Source of the DNA: Bacteroidota bacterium
GTDB lineage: Bacteria > Bacteroidota > Bacteroidia > UKL13-3
Assembly (NCBI GenBank): GCA_027487835.1
Contig: JAIYCU010000037.1
Coordinates: forward strand, 62,001 to 126,000
DNA length: 64,000 nucleotides
Direction: 5' to 3'
This document shows positions 34,993 through 43,970 of the stretch, one piece after another; position 1 is the first letter of the stretch; each line of letters opens with the position of its first letter. The notes beneath the pieces are model-generated. The model saw only the letters and a program-made list of their open reading frames with translations. It searched no databases and was not told where the DNA came from. The position numbers and the translations under genes were made by a program.

Positions 34993-35192
34993 AATCCAAC
35001 TATTTCTTTAGTTTTTTTCCATCTCCCTTTTTTTATGGATTTTACCAAAAGGTCAACTTGCGATTGTGTGGCTTTAGACTTTCTTGCAACCTCTTTAAAT
35101 TCAAACAAGTCAGCCAAATCCTGTAAAAGAGCAACATCCAAATTATTTGGAACCCTAAAAATCACCTCACTTTTTGTGCGCTCTATTATCAT
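34989..35192 (-). CDS. Antitoxin partner of the PIN toxin
   Basis: 67 residues from the ATG at 35192 (MIIERTKSEVIFRVPNN); an ATG at 35237 gives an N-terminal extension that looks like untranslated AT-rich DNA. The N-terminal strand (EVIFRVPN) is followed by helices (LALLQDLADLFEFKEVARKSKA-like) and a basic C terminus (KKGRWKKTKEIVGL), a pattern common to short PIN antitoxins in Bacteroidota. It should bind DNA and neutralise the toxin encoded by the overlapping downstream gene. I cannot assign a named family. Confidence 0.7.
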   Translation of the reverse strand: MIIERTKSEVIFRVPNNLDVALLQDLADLFEFKEVARKSKATQSQVDLLVKSIKKGRWKKTKEIVGL

Positions 35193-35413
35193 AAATATTT
35201 TAATATATACTACGAATTTAAAAAGAAAATTTAACATTTAATGATTAAGTTAACATTCAATTTTTTGACTAATATTTCCTTAGTAGAATTTGTTTAACTT
35301 ATATAGTTAAGTGCCTCAACACTTAACCAATTAGCAACTTTAACCTTGTATACCCCACCTTATGAATCTTTTCCTTATTTTTGAAAGATAACACTTTACC
35401 CTCGGTTCAACCC

Positions 35414-35875
35414 ATGATAAAATTATTGCAAATACTTTTGATTGTTTTTGGATGTTTTGCCTCTTGCAAAGCACAACAAGAAAATGTAGACCTTAGAACG
35501 GGTAGCGGCAATCTTCTGCGCAAATTTGAATACCACCAAAAAAGTAATTTTGATGTAACCAATGGCCGACTCAATGTTTCGCTCACCGCTAGCAATGGCT
35601 ATTTGTTTGAAGTAAATGGCATCCCTGTGAAAAGCATTCAATGTGGCAAAACGGTAAATATAAGCAACTATACCGTGGTTTTAATTGACAATAGGCTTAG
35701 TAAAACTTATGTGTTGAACCAAAAAAGCAAACCAAATCTCAAAATAAAATGTTTACCCAATGGTGCTTATGAACTTGTTTTTACCGGCGATTTATTTGCT
35801 GGTAAAGAAAAATTAAAAGTATTTGCACGACTTAAAGGTGCCGTTAACCATTCTAGAAACTTGAAAACCAATTAA
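35414..35875 (+). CDS. Small exported protein, probable lipoprotein
   Basis: 153 residues from the ATG at 35414, directly before a hydrophobic signal (LLQILLIVFGCFASCKAQQ); a TTG at 35381 would add 11 residues. Cys in FASC could be lipidated, or signal peptidase I could cut after KAQ. The body is beta-rich (GRLNVSLTASNGYLFEVNG, KTVNISNYTVVLIDNRLS), with no recognised motif. It is 4 bases before the subtilase gene on the same strand, so it may be an accessory factor or propeptide-like inhibitor of that protease. That link is inference from position only. Confidence 0.6.
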   Translation: MIKLLQILLIVFGCFASCKAQQENVDLRTGSGNLLRKFEYHQKSNFDVTNGRLNVSLTASNGYLFEVNGIPVKSIQCGKTVNISNYTVVLIDNRLSKTYVLNQKSKPNLKIKCLPNGAYELVFTGDLFAGKEKLKVFARLKGAVNHSRNLKTN

Positions 35876-35879
35876 TATA

Positions 35880-38800
35880 ATGAAGCATATTTCCTCCTTC
35901 TTTTTCGCTTTCTTTTTAACCTTTGGATTAATGGCACAAACGCCTATTAATCCTTCAACTGCAAAAGACAACGATGATTTAACGCGCATTCTAAAGCACA
36001 ATGCAGACCTTAGAAAATCGGAAGCATTGGAAAAGGTTAAAACTACTAATTATCCTTTGAGAATGGAATCTCCTAATGGCCGTATTAAAGAATTAGTGGG
36101 CCTTAGCAGCACTGGTATGCCTATCTACTTAGAAACTACCAATAATTTAGACGCCGCCAGAACCATTGGTACCAGCAAAGTTTGGCCAGGGGGTTCATCT
36201 GGTTTATCATTAAGTGGATTAGGAATGACCAATCGTTTGGGTGTTTGGGATGGTGGTGCGGTTAGAATTGCGCATCAGGAGTTTCAATCTAGAGCGGTGC
36301 AAGTAGATGGTAGCACTACCTTAAGCGACCATGCCACCCACGTTGCTGGAACCATGGCTGCGGGTGGAGTAGTAGCCAACGCAAAAGGCATGTCTTTTCA
36401 AGCACCGATTCGTTGTTATGATTGGAATAATGATGATGCCGAAATGTCTACTGCCGCCGCCGCAGGATTATTGGTTTCAAACCATTCCTATGGCCAAATC
36501 ACTGGATGGAATTATAATGATAATTTGGCCCGTTGGGAGTTTTGGTCTGATCCTAGTGTGAGTGTTACCGAAGATTATAGATATGGTTTTTATGATTTTA
36601 ATTCTCAAGCTTGGGATCAAATTGCGCTTAACTATCCTAACTACCTCATCTTTGTGGCTGCGGGCAATGATCGCGGTCAGGCCGGGTCTTCTACTTTTTG
36701 GATACGCGACAATAATGGCAATTGGGTACAAGGCAATAGTGCCAATAAACCACCCGCAATTGGGCCTTATGATTGCATAATGGGCGGCCCTTCAAATGCA
36801 AAGAATGTGATGACCATTGGTGCTGTAAATAAAATTGTGAGTGGCTGGTCAAAATCTTCTGATGTAGTCATGAGCTCCTTCAGCGGTTGGGGCCCTACAG
36901 ATGATGGTAGAATTAAGCCCGATGTAGTGGCAAATGGGGTGTCGGTTTATTCTAGCACCAGCACCAGTAATACCGCTTATGCCAATTTAAATGGTACTTC
37001 AATGGCCACGCCAAATGCAAGTGGCTCTGCTTTGCTAATACAACAACACTATAATAACTTAAAGAGCGCTTACATGCGCGCCTCCACTTTAAAGGGACTC
37101 ATTATCCATACGGCAGACGAGGCAGGCGCAAATCCTGGTCCTGATTACACCTTTGGCTGGGGATTAATGAATACTGATAAGGCTATTTCTGTTGTTTCGG
37201 ATTCCCTTAAAAATAGCCTTCAACAACTTAGCTTGTCGCCGAATGCAACCTATACCTATTCGTTTTTTGCAGATGGAACTTCGCCCATTCGTGCCACCAT
37301 CTGCTGGACAGATAGACCTGCAAATCCTTTGTCGGCTGCCTTAGATGCACCCACCAAAATGTTGGTAAACGACTTAGACATTCGCTTGCGTAGAAATTCA
37401 GACAATACCAATTTCTTGCCTTATATATTAAATCCGGCTTCGCCTGCAAGTGCGGCAACTACTGGTGATAATAATACAGACAATACAGAAATGATTCACC
37501 TGGGCACCCCAACCGCGGGCCTTTATACTATTACCATTACGCATAAAGGGGCTTTAACAGGTGGTGCGCAGCCATATGCCTTACTTGTTTCGGGCATTAC
37601 CCCTAAGCCAACTGCTGGTTTTACAAGCAATGTTAGAACTGTTTGCATGAACCAAAATGTTAGCTTTACCAATTTATCTGTTGGAGGAGCTTCAAGAATG
37701 TGGTATTTCCCAGGCGGAAACCCTGCTACTACTAGTGCCTTAAATCCAACTGTTTCTTATCCTGCCCCTGGCAGTTATCCAGTGGCCTTGCGCATTAGCT
37801 CAGCCAATGGGTATGATTCAATTTATGTAACAGATTATATCTCGGTAGGTGGTATTAGCCTTCCAATAGATGAAACGTTTGAAAGCAATTCAGCTACTAG
37901 AAGTTTATGGACCATTGATAATTTACAAAATGATAGCACTTGGCGCTTATGGAACATTGCAGGCACTAGCCCTGGGAATACGGCTATGGGCATTAATAAT
38001 TATGATGTAACTACGCAGTTTTATACCGATAGAATTGTTTCCCCTGTGCTCGACTTTAGAGGCTTAAGCAGTGCGAGCTTGCAATTTCAGCATGCTTATA
38101 CGCGCTATGACAATACAACTACCGATTCATTAATAGTATTAATAAGCACAAACTGCGGTACTACCTATACTCGCTTAGGCGCTTATGGCGAGAATGGTAA
38201 TGGCACCTTTGCCACTGGACCAGATAATACGTTTACTGCAGTTAATGCTTTTATTCCTTCAAAGCCTGCAGATTGGTGTGGTGGTGGTTTAGGAGCGGCA
38301 TGCAATAGCTACGACCTTTCATCCTTTGTAGGTAATGCGAATGTGCGTATTCGGTTCGAACAAAAAACCAATAATGGAGGTAACAATTTATTCATTGATA
38401 ATATCAAAATCTTAGGAACACCCTTAACACCTGTAGCCAGATTTTATACCTTAACCCCAACCGTATGTGTGGGCGATGAAGTACAATTATTAGATTCCTC
38501 TTATAATCAACCTAAAGAATGGACATGGTATGTGAGTGATGCAGATACCCTCATTTATAAAGTTCGTAGTCCACGCGTTAAGTTCTTAAGTTCAGGTGCA
38601 AAAACCATTTCATTAGTTGTTAAAAATGCAACAGGGCAAGATAGCTTGGCAAGAGTTTCTTATATCAATGTGTTGCCATCGCCAGCGGCACCTTCGTTAA
38701 CGTCTTCAAAAGGCAGTGCAGTTTGTGATGGAGATAGCACCCTTCTTGCAACCAATGCAAGTTCTAATTTTATTTGGTATAAAAACAACTTGGCGCAATC

Positions 38801-39674
38801 AGGCTTAGGTACTTCGTTTACAACCAAAGAAGAAGGGGTTTATTTTGTAAGAACTAGGGGTACAAATGGCTGTTGGTCTAAGAGTGATGAATTAAATTTA
38901 CAAGCAGCAAGCACCCCAGCCAAACCTTCTATTACAAAAGATTTAACCGGTACGCAGTTTTGTGAAGGAGGTAGTTTTAATCTTACCTCTAGCGCCCTCA
39001 CAGGCAATCAATGGTTAGTAAATGATACTATTTTTAGCACAGCAACAAATAGAATTTTGAACTTTAATGCGGCAGGTAAATTCAAGGTAATGGTAAGCAA
39101 TAAAGGCTGTACAAATACTTCTGATTCAATTATTATAGCCATGTTACCTCGCCCACAAACAGGAGAATTGAGCGGTAAAACTTGGGCTGTAAAGGGTGAT
39201 ACTGCGAGGTTTAGTGTGATGCCAGGCATAACCGGTTCTGTATTTAATTGGACCCTTACTGGAGGAACAATAGAGGCAGGAGCTACCACGCCTGAAGTAT
39301 TAATTCGATTTGGTTCAACCAATGCTGCCACTGTAAATGTGCAAGAAAATGGCAGCAATGGTTGTAAAGGCATTACTAAAACAATCAATGTAAACTTAGT
39401 AACAACAGCCTTGGCCTCTTACCAAATGAATGAGTTTAAATTATTTCCAAATCCTGCTAGCAATGTGTTAAACATACAAGTGAGTGGACTAGCAGCCAAT
39501 GCAGAAATTAAGATTAGTTTATATAATGTGTTGGGTCAAGAAGTGAAACATGAACAAGTAAAATATAATGTTCAGGGTTTCGGTTTGAACCTAAATGATT
39601 TGACACCGGGTGTTTATGTGATTAAAGCAGAGGTAGGCGGAAAAGTATTCACTAGAAACTTTGTAAAGCAATAG
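35880..39674 (+). CDS. Subtilisin-like (S8) serine protease with PKD and T9SS type A sorting domains
   Basis: 1264 residues; signal peptide (FFFAFFLTFGLMAQ), short propeptide-like region, then the S8 domain. The catalytic triad is D in RLGVWDGGAVRIAH, H in SDHATHVAGTMAAGG and S374 in NGTSMATPNASGS; the oxyanion Asn is in FVAAGNDRG. A C-terminal P-domain-like jelly roll follows, then a PKD domain (RTVCMNQNVSFTN), a MAM/jelly-roll region (PVLDFRGLSSASLQFQHAY), further Ig-like repeats and a por-secretion tail (FKLFPNPASNVLNIQ to GVYVIKAEVGGKVF). It is an extracellular or surface protease with a hairpin-dense 3' end. It carries one dispersed decamer near the 3' end (39582-39591). Confidence 0.93.
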   Translation: MKHISSFFFAFFLTFGLMAQTPINPSTAKDNDDLTRILKHNADLRKSEALEKVKTTNYPLRMESPNGRIKELVGLSSTGMPIYLETTNNLDAARTIGTSKVWPGGSSGLSLSGLGMTNRLGVWDGGAVRIAHQEFQSRAVQVDGSTTLSDHATHVAGTMAAGGVVANAKGMSFQAPIRCYDWNNDDAEMSTAAAAGLLVSNHSYGQITGWNYNDNLARWEFWSDPSVSVTEDYRYGFYDFNSQAWDQIALNYPNYLIFVAAGNDRGQAGSSTFWIRDNNGNWVQGNSANKPPAIGPYDCIMGGPSNAKNVMTIGAVNKIVSGWSKSSDVVMSSFSGWGPTDDGRIKPDVVANGVSVYSSTSTSNTAYANLNGTSMATPNASGSALLIQQHYNNLKSAYMRASTLKGLIIHTADEAGANPGPDYTFGWGLMNTDKAISVVSDSLKNSLQQLSLSPNATYTYSFFADGTSPIRATICWTDRPANPLSAALDAPTKMLVNDLDIRLRRNSDNTNFLPYILNPASPASAATTGDNNTDNTEMIHLGTPTAGLYTITITHKGALTGGAQPYALLVSGITPKPTAGFTSNVRTVCMNQNVSFTNLSVGGASRMWYFPGGNPATTSALNPTVSYPAPGSYPVALRISSANGYDSIYVTDYISVGGISLPIDETFESNSATRSLWTIDNLQNDSTWRLWNIAGTSPGNTAMGINNYDVTTQFYTDRIVSPVLDFRGLSSASLQFQHAYTRYDNTTTDSLIVLISTNCGTTYTRLGAYGENGNGTFATGPDNTFTAVNAFIPSKPADWCGGGLGAACNSYDLSSFVGNANVRIRFEQKTNNGGNNLFIDNIKILGTPLTPVARFYTLTPTVCVGDEVQLLDSSYNQPKEWTWYVSDADTLIYKVRSPRVKFLSSGAKTISLVVKNATGQDSLARVSYINVLPSPAAPSLTSSKGSAVCDGDSTLLATNASSNFIWYKNNLAQSGLGTSFTTKEEGVYFVRTRGTNGCWSKSDELNLQAASTPAKPSITKDLTGTQFCEGGSFNLTSSALTGNQWLVNDTIFSTATNRILNFNAAGKFKVMVSNKGCTNTSDSIIIAMLPRPQTGELSGKTWAVKGDTARFSVMPGITGSVFNWTLTGGTIEAGATTPEVLIRFGSTNAATVNVQENGSNGCKGITKTINVNLVTTALASYQMNEFKLFPNPASNVLNIQVSGLAANAEIKISLYNVLGQEVKHEQVKYNVQGFGLNLNDLTPGVYVIKAEVGGKVFTRNFVKQ

Positions 39675-39732
39675 CTTTACAAAGTTTCTGAGATAGGGAA
39701 ATACCTTAACAAGTATTTCCCTATTTTTTTTT
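39654..39732 (+). terminator. Two consecutive perfect hairpins ending the subtilase transcript
   Basis: First hairpin: 16-base perfect stem (39654-39669 with 39674-39689) with a 4-base AATA loop; the stop codon TAG spans the loop. Second hairpin: 12-base perfect stem (39693-39704 with 39713-39724) followed by a run of nine T. The second is a strong intrinsic terminator; the first overlaps the last codons of the sorting domain. Confidence 0.85.
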
Positions 39733-40702
39733 AATGGTTCCTATCAATAATAAAGTCAACCAAAGCATGTAAAGAAGGCTTTACGGCACTGTCTGGCATT
39801 TGGTTCAAAATGTCTAATGCTTCTTGCTTTATGATATTCATTTTATCGCGGGTGTAAGCAATTCCGTTGTGGCTATTAACGTAATTAACCACTTCAATTA
39901 CTTTGGCCTTTTTGTGGTGTTCGTTTTTGATGATATTGATAATGCGTTTTCGGGTGGCTTTATCTGCATTATTTAAAGTATAAATGATGGGCAAGGTGAG
40001 TTTCTTTTCTTTAAGGTCGATGCCAGTTGGTTTGCCAATATCTTCATCGCCATAATCCAACAAATCATCTTTCATTTGAAAAGCAATTCCTGCTTTTTCA
40101 CCAAACAAACGCATTTGTTCCACTTGCTCTGGCGTGGCGCCAGCAGAGGCTGCACCAATGGCACAGCAACTTGCAATTAGGGATGCCGTTTTTTTCCGAA
40201 TGATGTCAAAATATACTTCTTCGGATAAGTTAAGGTTACGTGTTTTTTCTATTTGCAACAATTCACCTTCACTCATTTCTTTAACTGCTGTGCTTACAAT
40301 TTCTAATAAATGATAATCTTTATTTTCTACCGAAAGCAATAGCCCACGTGAGAGTAAATAATCGCCCACCAATACTGCAATTTTATTTTTCCATAGGGCA
40401 TTGATAGAAAAGAAGCCACGGCGTTCATCGCTATCATCTACTACATCGTCGTGAACCAAAGTAGCTGTATGCAATAGCTCTACTAAACTAGCCGCGCGGT
40501 AAGTAGATTCATTTACTCCGTTGAACAAACTGGCAGAAAAAAATACAAAAATAGGACGTATCTGCTTGCCTTTGCGCTTTACGATATAGGTCATGATGGT
40601 ATCCAGCAAAGGAACCGAGCTGCGCATGGCGTCTCTGAATTTACTTTCAAAAGCTTTCAGGTGCTCGTCTATCGGAGCTTTAATTTGATCCAGGTTATTC
40701 AC
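39731..40702 (-). CDS. Polyprenyl (octaprenyl-type) diphosphate synthase
   Basis: 323 residues. First Asp-rich motif LVHDDVVDDSDERRG, then the second Asp-rich motif FQMKDDLLDYGDEDIGKPTGID, with IKAP at the start and KRKGKQIRPIFVFF. This is the all-E prenyl diphosphate synthase fold; length and the DDVVDD form suggest a long-chain (C40-type) enzyme for menaquinone side chains. It is convergent with the subtilase and shares a 66-base upstream region with radA in the other direction. menA, which would use the product, is at 55658-56572. Confidence 0.9.
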   Translation of the reverse strand: MNNLDQIKAPIDEHLKAFESKFRDAMRSSVPLLDTIMTYIVKRKGKQIRPIFVFFSASLFNGVNESTYRAASLVELLHTATLVHDDVVDDSDERRGFFSINALWKNKIAVLVGDYLLSRGLLLSVENKDYHLLEIVSTAVKEMSEGELLQIEKTRNLNLSEEVYFDIIRKKTASLIASCCAIGAASAGATPEQVEQMRLFGEKAGIAFQMKDDLLDYGDEDIGKPTGIDLKEKKLTLPIIYTLNNADKATRKRIINIIKNEHHKKAKVIEVVNYVNSHNGIAYTRDKMNIIKQEALDILNQMPDSAVKPSLHALVDFIIDRNH

Positions 40703-40768
40703 TCACCCGCAAAGAAAGCAATTTTATTACGTAATTGCAGCAATAAACAAAAGCAGTTAATTTGCAGT

Positions 40769-42136
40769 ATGGCCAAGGTTCAAACAACATTCTTCTGCCG
40801 CAATTGCGGAGCCTCTTCGGCAAAATGGGTAGGTAAATGCCCAGCATGCAACGAATGGAATACCTTTGTAGAAGAGGTAATACACAAAGAAAAGGCTGAT
40901 TATAAGAGCACTTGGAAAAAGGAGAACAATGGAATTTCAAAGAAACCCATCCTCATCAACGAGATAGAAAAGGGTAATGAAATGCGCATTGTGCTTAAAG
41001 ATTTGGAGCTCAACCGCGTGTTGGGAGGTGGTTTGGTGCCAGGTTCTGTCATTTTAATTGGGGGTGAACCTGGTATTGGTAAATCTACCTTATTGCTGCA
41101 AGTGGCTTTGCAGTTTCAAAAGCATAAAGTTTTATACATTAGCGGAGAAGAAAGTGAATCGCAAATAAAAATGCGAGCTGAGCGCATTCCGTTTGCCAAT
41201 GAAAATTGTTTTTTGTTTACCGAAACCAGCACCCAAAAAATAGGTAAGGCATTTAAGGACTTAGAACCAGATTTGGTGGTGGTAGATTCTATTCAAACCT
41301 TGCAAAGCGATTTAATTGATAGCACACCTGGGAGTATTTCTCAAATTAAGGAAACAGCAGGAGAGATGATACGCTTTGCCAAAGAAACAGGTACGCCAGT
41401 TTTTCTAATAGGCCATATCACCAAGGATGGCACCTTGGCGGGTCCAAAATTGCTCGAACACATGGTGGATACGGTATTGCAATTTGAAGGAGATAGGCAT
41501 CATGTTTATCGCATCTTGCGAAGCACTAAAAATAGGTTTGGGTCAACCAATGAAATTGGTATTTATGAAATGCAAGGCGGCGGTTTAAGAGAAGTAAGTA
41601 ACCCCTCAGAAATTTTGATTACCCAGAGGGATGAAAGTTTAAGTGGGGTTTCTATCTCTGCTACCTTAGAAGGGATGCGGCCTTTGTTGATAGAAACCCA
41701 AGCCTTGGTGAGTACGGCAGTATATGGCACGCCTCAGCGCAACTCCAATGGTTATGATGCCAAGAGACTAAACATGTTGTTGGCGATATTAGAAAAGAAA
41801 TGCGGACTAAGAATGGGATTGCAAGACGTGTTTGTGAACATAGCAGGCGGACTAAGAATTGAGGATCCGGGTATTGACTTAGGCATTATTGCCGCCATAG
41901 TAAGCAGTTATGAAAGCATGCCTATAAGCAATAAAATTGCCTTTATAGGAGAGGTTGGACTCAGTGGGGAAGTGCGCGCAGTAAGTAGAATAGAGCAACG
42001 CATCAGCGAAGCCGAAAAGCTAGGTTTTGAAACCGTTTATTTGAGTAAGTTTAATAAACTTCCAGCCCATAATTTTAAGATAAAATTGGTTGAAATTACA
42101 AAGCTAGAAGAGTTGCTGAACCTACTTTTTGGTTAA
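40769..42136 (+). CDS. radA: DNA repair protein RadA (Sms)
   Basis: About 455 residues from the ATG at 40769 (MAKVQTTFFCRNCG); upstream Met codons lie in the divergent gene's region. It has a C4 zinc finger (CRNCG ... KCPACNEW), Walker A GGEPGIGKSTLLLQVA, the KNRFGST RadA motif, and a C-terminal Lon-like domain with the ATLEGMRPLLIETQALVS start. It acts in recombination branch processing in the cytoplasm. The gene ends just where the convergent HAD gene ends, with no gap. Confidence 0.95.
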   Translation: MAKVQTTFFCRNCGASSAKWVGKCPACNEWNTFVEEVIHKEKADYKSTWKKENNGISKKPILINEIEKGNEMRIVLKDLELNRVLGGGLVPGSVILIGGEPGIGKSTLLLQVALQFQKHKVLYISGEESESQIKMRAERIPFANENCFLFTETSTQKIGKAFKDLEPDLVVVDSIQTLQSDLIDSTPGSISQIKETAGEMIRFAKETGTPVFLIGHITKDGTLAGPKLLEHMVDTVLQFEGDRHHVYRILRSTKNRFGSTNEIGIYEMQGGGLREVSNPSEILITQRDESLSGVSISATLEGMRPLLIETQALVSTAVYGTPQRNSNGYDAKRLNMLLAILEKKCGLRMGLQDVFVNIAGGLRIEDPGIDLGIIAAIVSSYESMPISNKIAFIGEVGLSGEVRAVSRIEQRISEAEKLGFETVYLSKFNKLPAHNFKIKLVEITKLEELLNLLFG

Positions 42137-42754
42137 TTAATTTTGAGAGGCAACTTCTAGTTTTTTGAGTTCTGCACCAAGCCATTTTCCAATTGGTTCG
42201 TGCGCCAGAATGGTATTTAAACCTGCTTGTGCAGCACCTTTGATATTTATTCTGCTATCGTCGATAAATACACTTTCAGTGGCTTTTAATTCGGCTTGAT
42301 CCAATACCTGTTGGTAGCAAGCAAGCATAGGTTTACGGGAGCCCATTTCAAAACTTAGGAATTGAATCTCAAACAATTCATTAAAGATATCTTTTCCATG
42401 TGCCCTATACACTTCTTCGATATGGGTATGATTGGTATTGCTTAATAGAAATAATCGATAGTGTTTTTTAAGGTGTCTTAATAACTCAATTCTTTCATCA
42501 GGGAGGTCTAATAGCATTGCGTTCCAGGCTGTTTTTATTTGTTCTCTTGAGGCATTACCTTTAAGGATGGTAAATAAATTTTGGAGGAAAAACTCTTCAT
42601 CTATTTTGCCTAGTTCATAGTCAATAAAAACAGAATCTTCGTGGTTAATTTCATCTAAATCTGCGCCCATTCTTTTAAAGGCCCGTAATGTTTTTCCTTG
42701 GTCGAGGTCTAAAACTACCCCACCTAAATCAAATATTATATTTTTAATTCTCAT
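42137..42754 (-). CDS. HAD-superfamily hydrolase
   Basis: 205 residues. HAD motif I is IIFDLGGVVLDLD (nucleophile Asp, though the usual second Asp pattern is GGVVLDLD), motif II is LFLLSNTNHTH, the lysine motif is MGSRKPMLACYQ, and motif IV is FIDDSRINIKGA. The cap is small and helical (subclass IA type). This sequence layout is typical of haloacid-dehalogenase-like phosphatases such as YihX/YjjG. Substrate unknown. It is directly convergent with radA (adjacent stops) and 47 bases from the GGGP synthase on the same strand. Confidence 0.85.
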   Translation of the reverse strand: MRIKNIIFDLGGVVLDLDQGKTLRAFKRMGADLDEINHEDSVFIDYELGKIDEEFFLQNLFTILKGNASREQIKTAWNAMLLDLPDERIELLRHLKKHYRLFLLSNTNHTHIEEVYRAHGKDIFNELFEIQFLSFEMGSRKPMLACYQQVLDQAELKATESVFIDDSRINIKGAAQAGLNTILAHEPIGKWLGAELKKLEVASQN

Positions 42755-42801
42755 ACTTCACTTATCTACAGCTTAACAACATTGAAAAAATCAAAAAGGT
42801 T

Positions 42802-43566
42802 TTATTTATTCAGGGTATGCACCGCATTAGTAAGGGAGAAAATCAATTCTGGATTTTTTTCAAAAGCATTACCTATCACAACTACATCGGCGCCGGCTTC
42901 GCAGCTTGCGATTGCTTGTGCCTCTGTGCGTATCCCGCCACCAATAAAAAGGGGTCCATTTATTTGGTTTTTTACTTCCGTAATCATGCTTGCACTGATA
43001 GGATTTAAGGCACCGCTCCCTGCATCCATATAGGTAATTTTTAAACCCAACATGTCACCAGCCATTGCTGTACAAGCGGCAATATTGTTTTTATCGTAAG
43101 GCAAAGGAGTGGTATTGCTCATATACATCACACTAGTGAGATTTCCACCATCTACAATCATGTAAGCAGTAGGTATTACCTCAATGCCTGATTTTTTAAG
43201 TAAAGGGGCTGCCAATACGTGTTTACCAATGAGTAGGTCGGGGTTTCTGCCACTTATCATGCTCAAAAAGAGAATGGCATCTGCTGAGGGATGCGTTTGC
43301 ATGATATTGCCTGGAAATAATAGTAGCGGAATTTGCGAATGTGTTTTTATGATTTCAATACAACGGTCCCAAAAACCATTGGTGATAAGGCTGCCGCCTA
43401 CAAGAATTAAATCTACCTTGGCAATATTGCAAAGGGTTAGTGTTTTTATTAACTCTTCTTCAGAAGCTAGGCTATCTGGGTCTATAAGCACAGCAAGTTG
43501 CTTTAGGCTTTGTAATTGCTTAAGCTGAATTTGCTGGTAGATATTTGTTTTTTTGATAGTAGACAT
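42802..43566 (-). CDS. Geranylgeranylglyceryl (heptaprenylglyceryl) phosphate synthase
   Basis: About 254 residues from the ATG at 43566; an ATG two codons earlier is possible. TIM-barrel GGGPS/PcrB features: LAVLIDPDS near the start, VDLILVGGSLITNG, LLLFPGN and YMDAGSGALNPIS, with PLFIGGGIRTEAQA and VVIGNAFEKNP at the phosphate site. It joins glycerol-1-phosphate to a polyprenyl diphosphate, the first step of ether-lipid synthesis in archaea. Bacteroidota homologues of this group are known and their physiological role is unclear. A prenyl diphosphate synthase lies about 2 kb away. Confidence 0.85.
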   Translation of the reverse strand: MSTIKKTNIYQQIQLKQLQSLKQLAVLIDPDSLASEEELIKTLTLCNIAKVDLILVGGSLITNGFWDRCIEIIKTHSQIPLLLFPGNIMQTHPSADAILFLSMISGRNPDLLIGKHVLAAPLLKKSGIEVIPTAYMIVDGGNLTSVMYMSNTTPLPYDKNNIAACTAMAGDMLGLKITYMDAGSGALNPISASMITEVKNQINGPLFIGGGIRTEAQAIASCEAGADVVVIGNAFEKNPELIFSLTNAVHTLNK

Positions 43567-43774
43567 GAACAATAGACAACAAATAAAAGCTTTTTAATCT
43601 TAATTATTGAATTTTGGTCTTCTAAAAATTTACAATAAAAGAAAAAAAATCATAAAACAAAGTAAAGATTTGTGGGATGAGGAGCTAAAGCATCAAAACG
43701 TATGCATTTTAGGACAAGCACCTGACTATTAAATAATTGTTATCTTATCTGAACCCAATGCTAATAAGGCAAGC

Positions 43775-43802
43775 GGTGTGCATAACTTATGTTATAAACA
43801 CC
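43775..43802. promoter_or_regulatory. 28-base interrupted dyad upstream of nrdJ
   Basis: Two nested arms pair perfectly: GGTGT (43775-43779) with ACACC (43798-43802) and ATAAC (43782-43786) with GTTAT (43791-43795). Two-base internal mismatches (GC against AA) separate the arms and a TTAT loop lies at the centre. Could be an operator or an RNA hairpin. Confidence 0.5.
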
Positions 43803-43835
43803 CTACAAGCAACGTTCATATAAGGAAATAGAAAT

Positions 43836-43851
43836 TCACAGGGTATAGTGT
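43836..43851. promoter_or_regulatory. Candidate NrdR box
   Basis: TCACAGGGTATAGTGT matches the NrdR consensus (ACACwATATATwGTGT) at about 12 of 16 positions, including the outer CAC/GTG arms. It lies about 120 bases before nrdJ. A convincing second box at the usual one-repeat distance was not found, which weakens the call. Confidence 0.4.
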
Positions 43852-43970
43852 TGAAATTACCTTTTGATAAAAAATCTTGAAAGTAGGAGTTTTGGATAAA
43901 AAACCCCCTAACTTTTTTGGTGGTTAATAAGAACAAAATATTAAGAAAGAATTATACCTGAATTAAGAAA

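Larger units (their letters stand above)
43567..43970. other. Long non-coding upstream region of nrdJ
   Basis: About 400 bases between the GGGP synthase start and nrdJ, both transcribed outwards. No ORF worth calling. It contains a strong dyad (43775-43802), a NrdR-box-like palindrome (43836-43851) and AT-rich DNA. No cobalamin riboswitch was recognised. It is unusually long for this compact window. Confidence 0.6.

Noticed and set aside
43567..43970. Cobalamin riboswitch upstream of the B12-dependent ribonucleotide reductase
   Set aside because: No B12-box-like conserved core or compatible stem arrangement was recognised in the 400 bases; only simple dyads are present.
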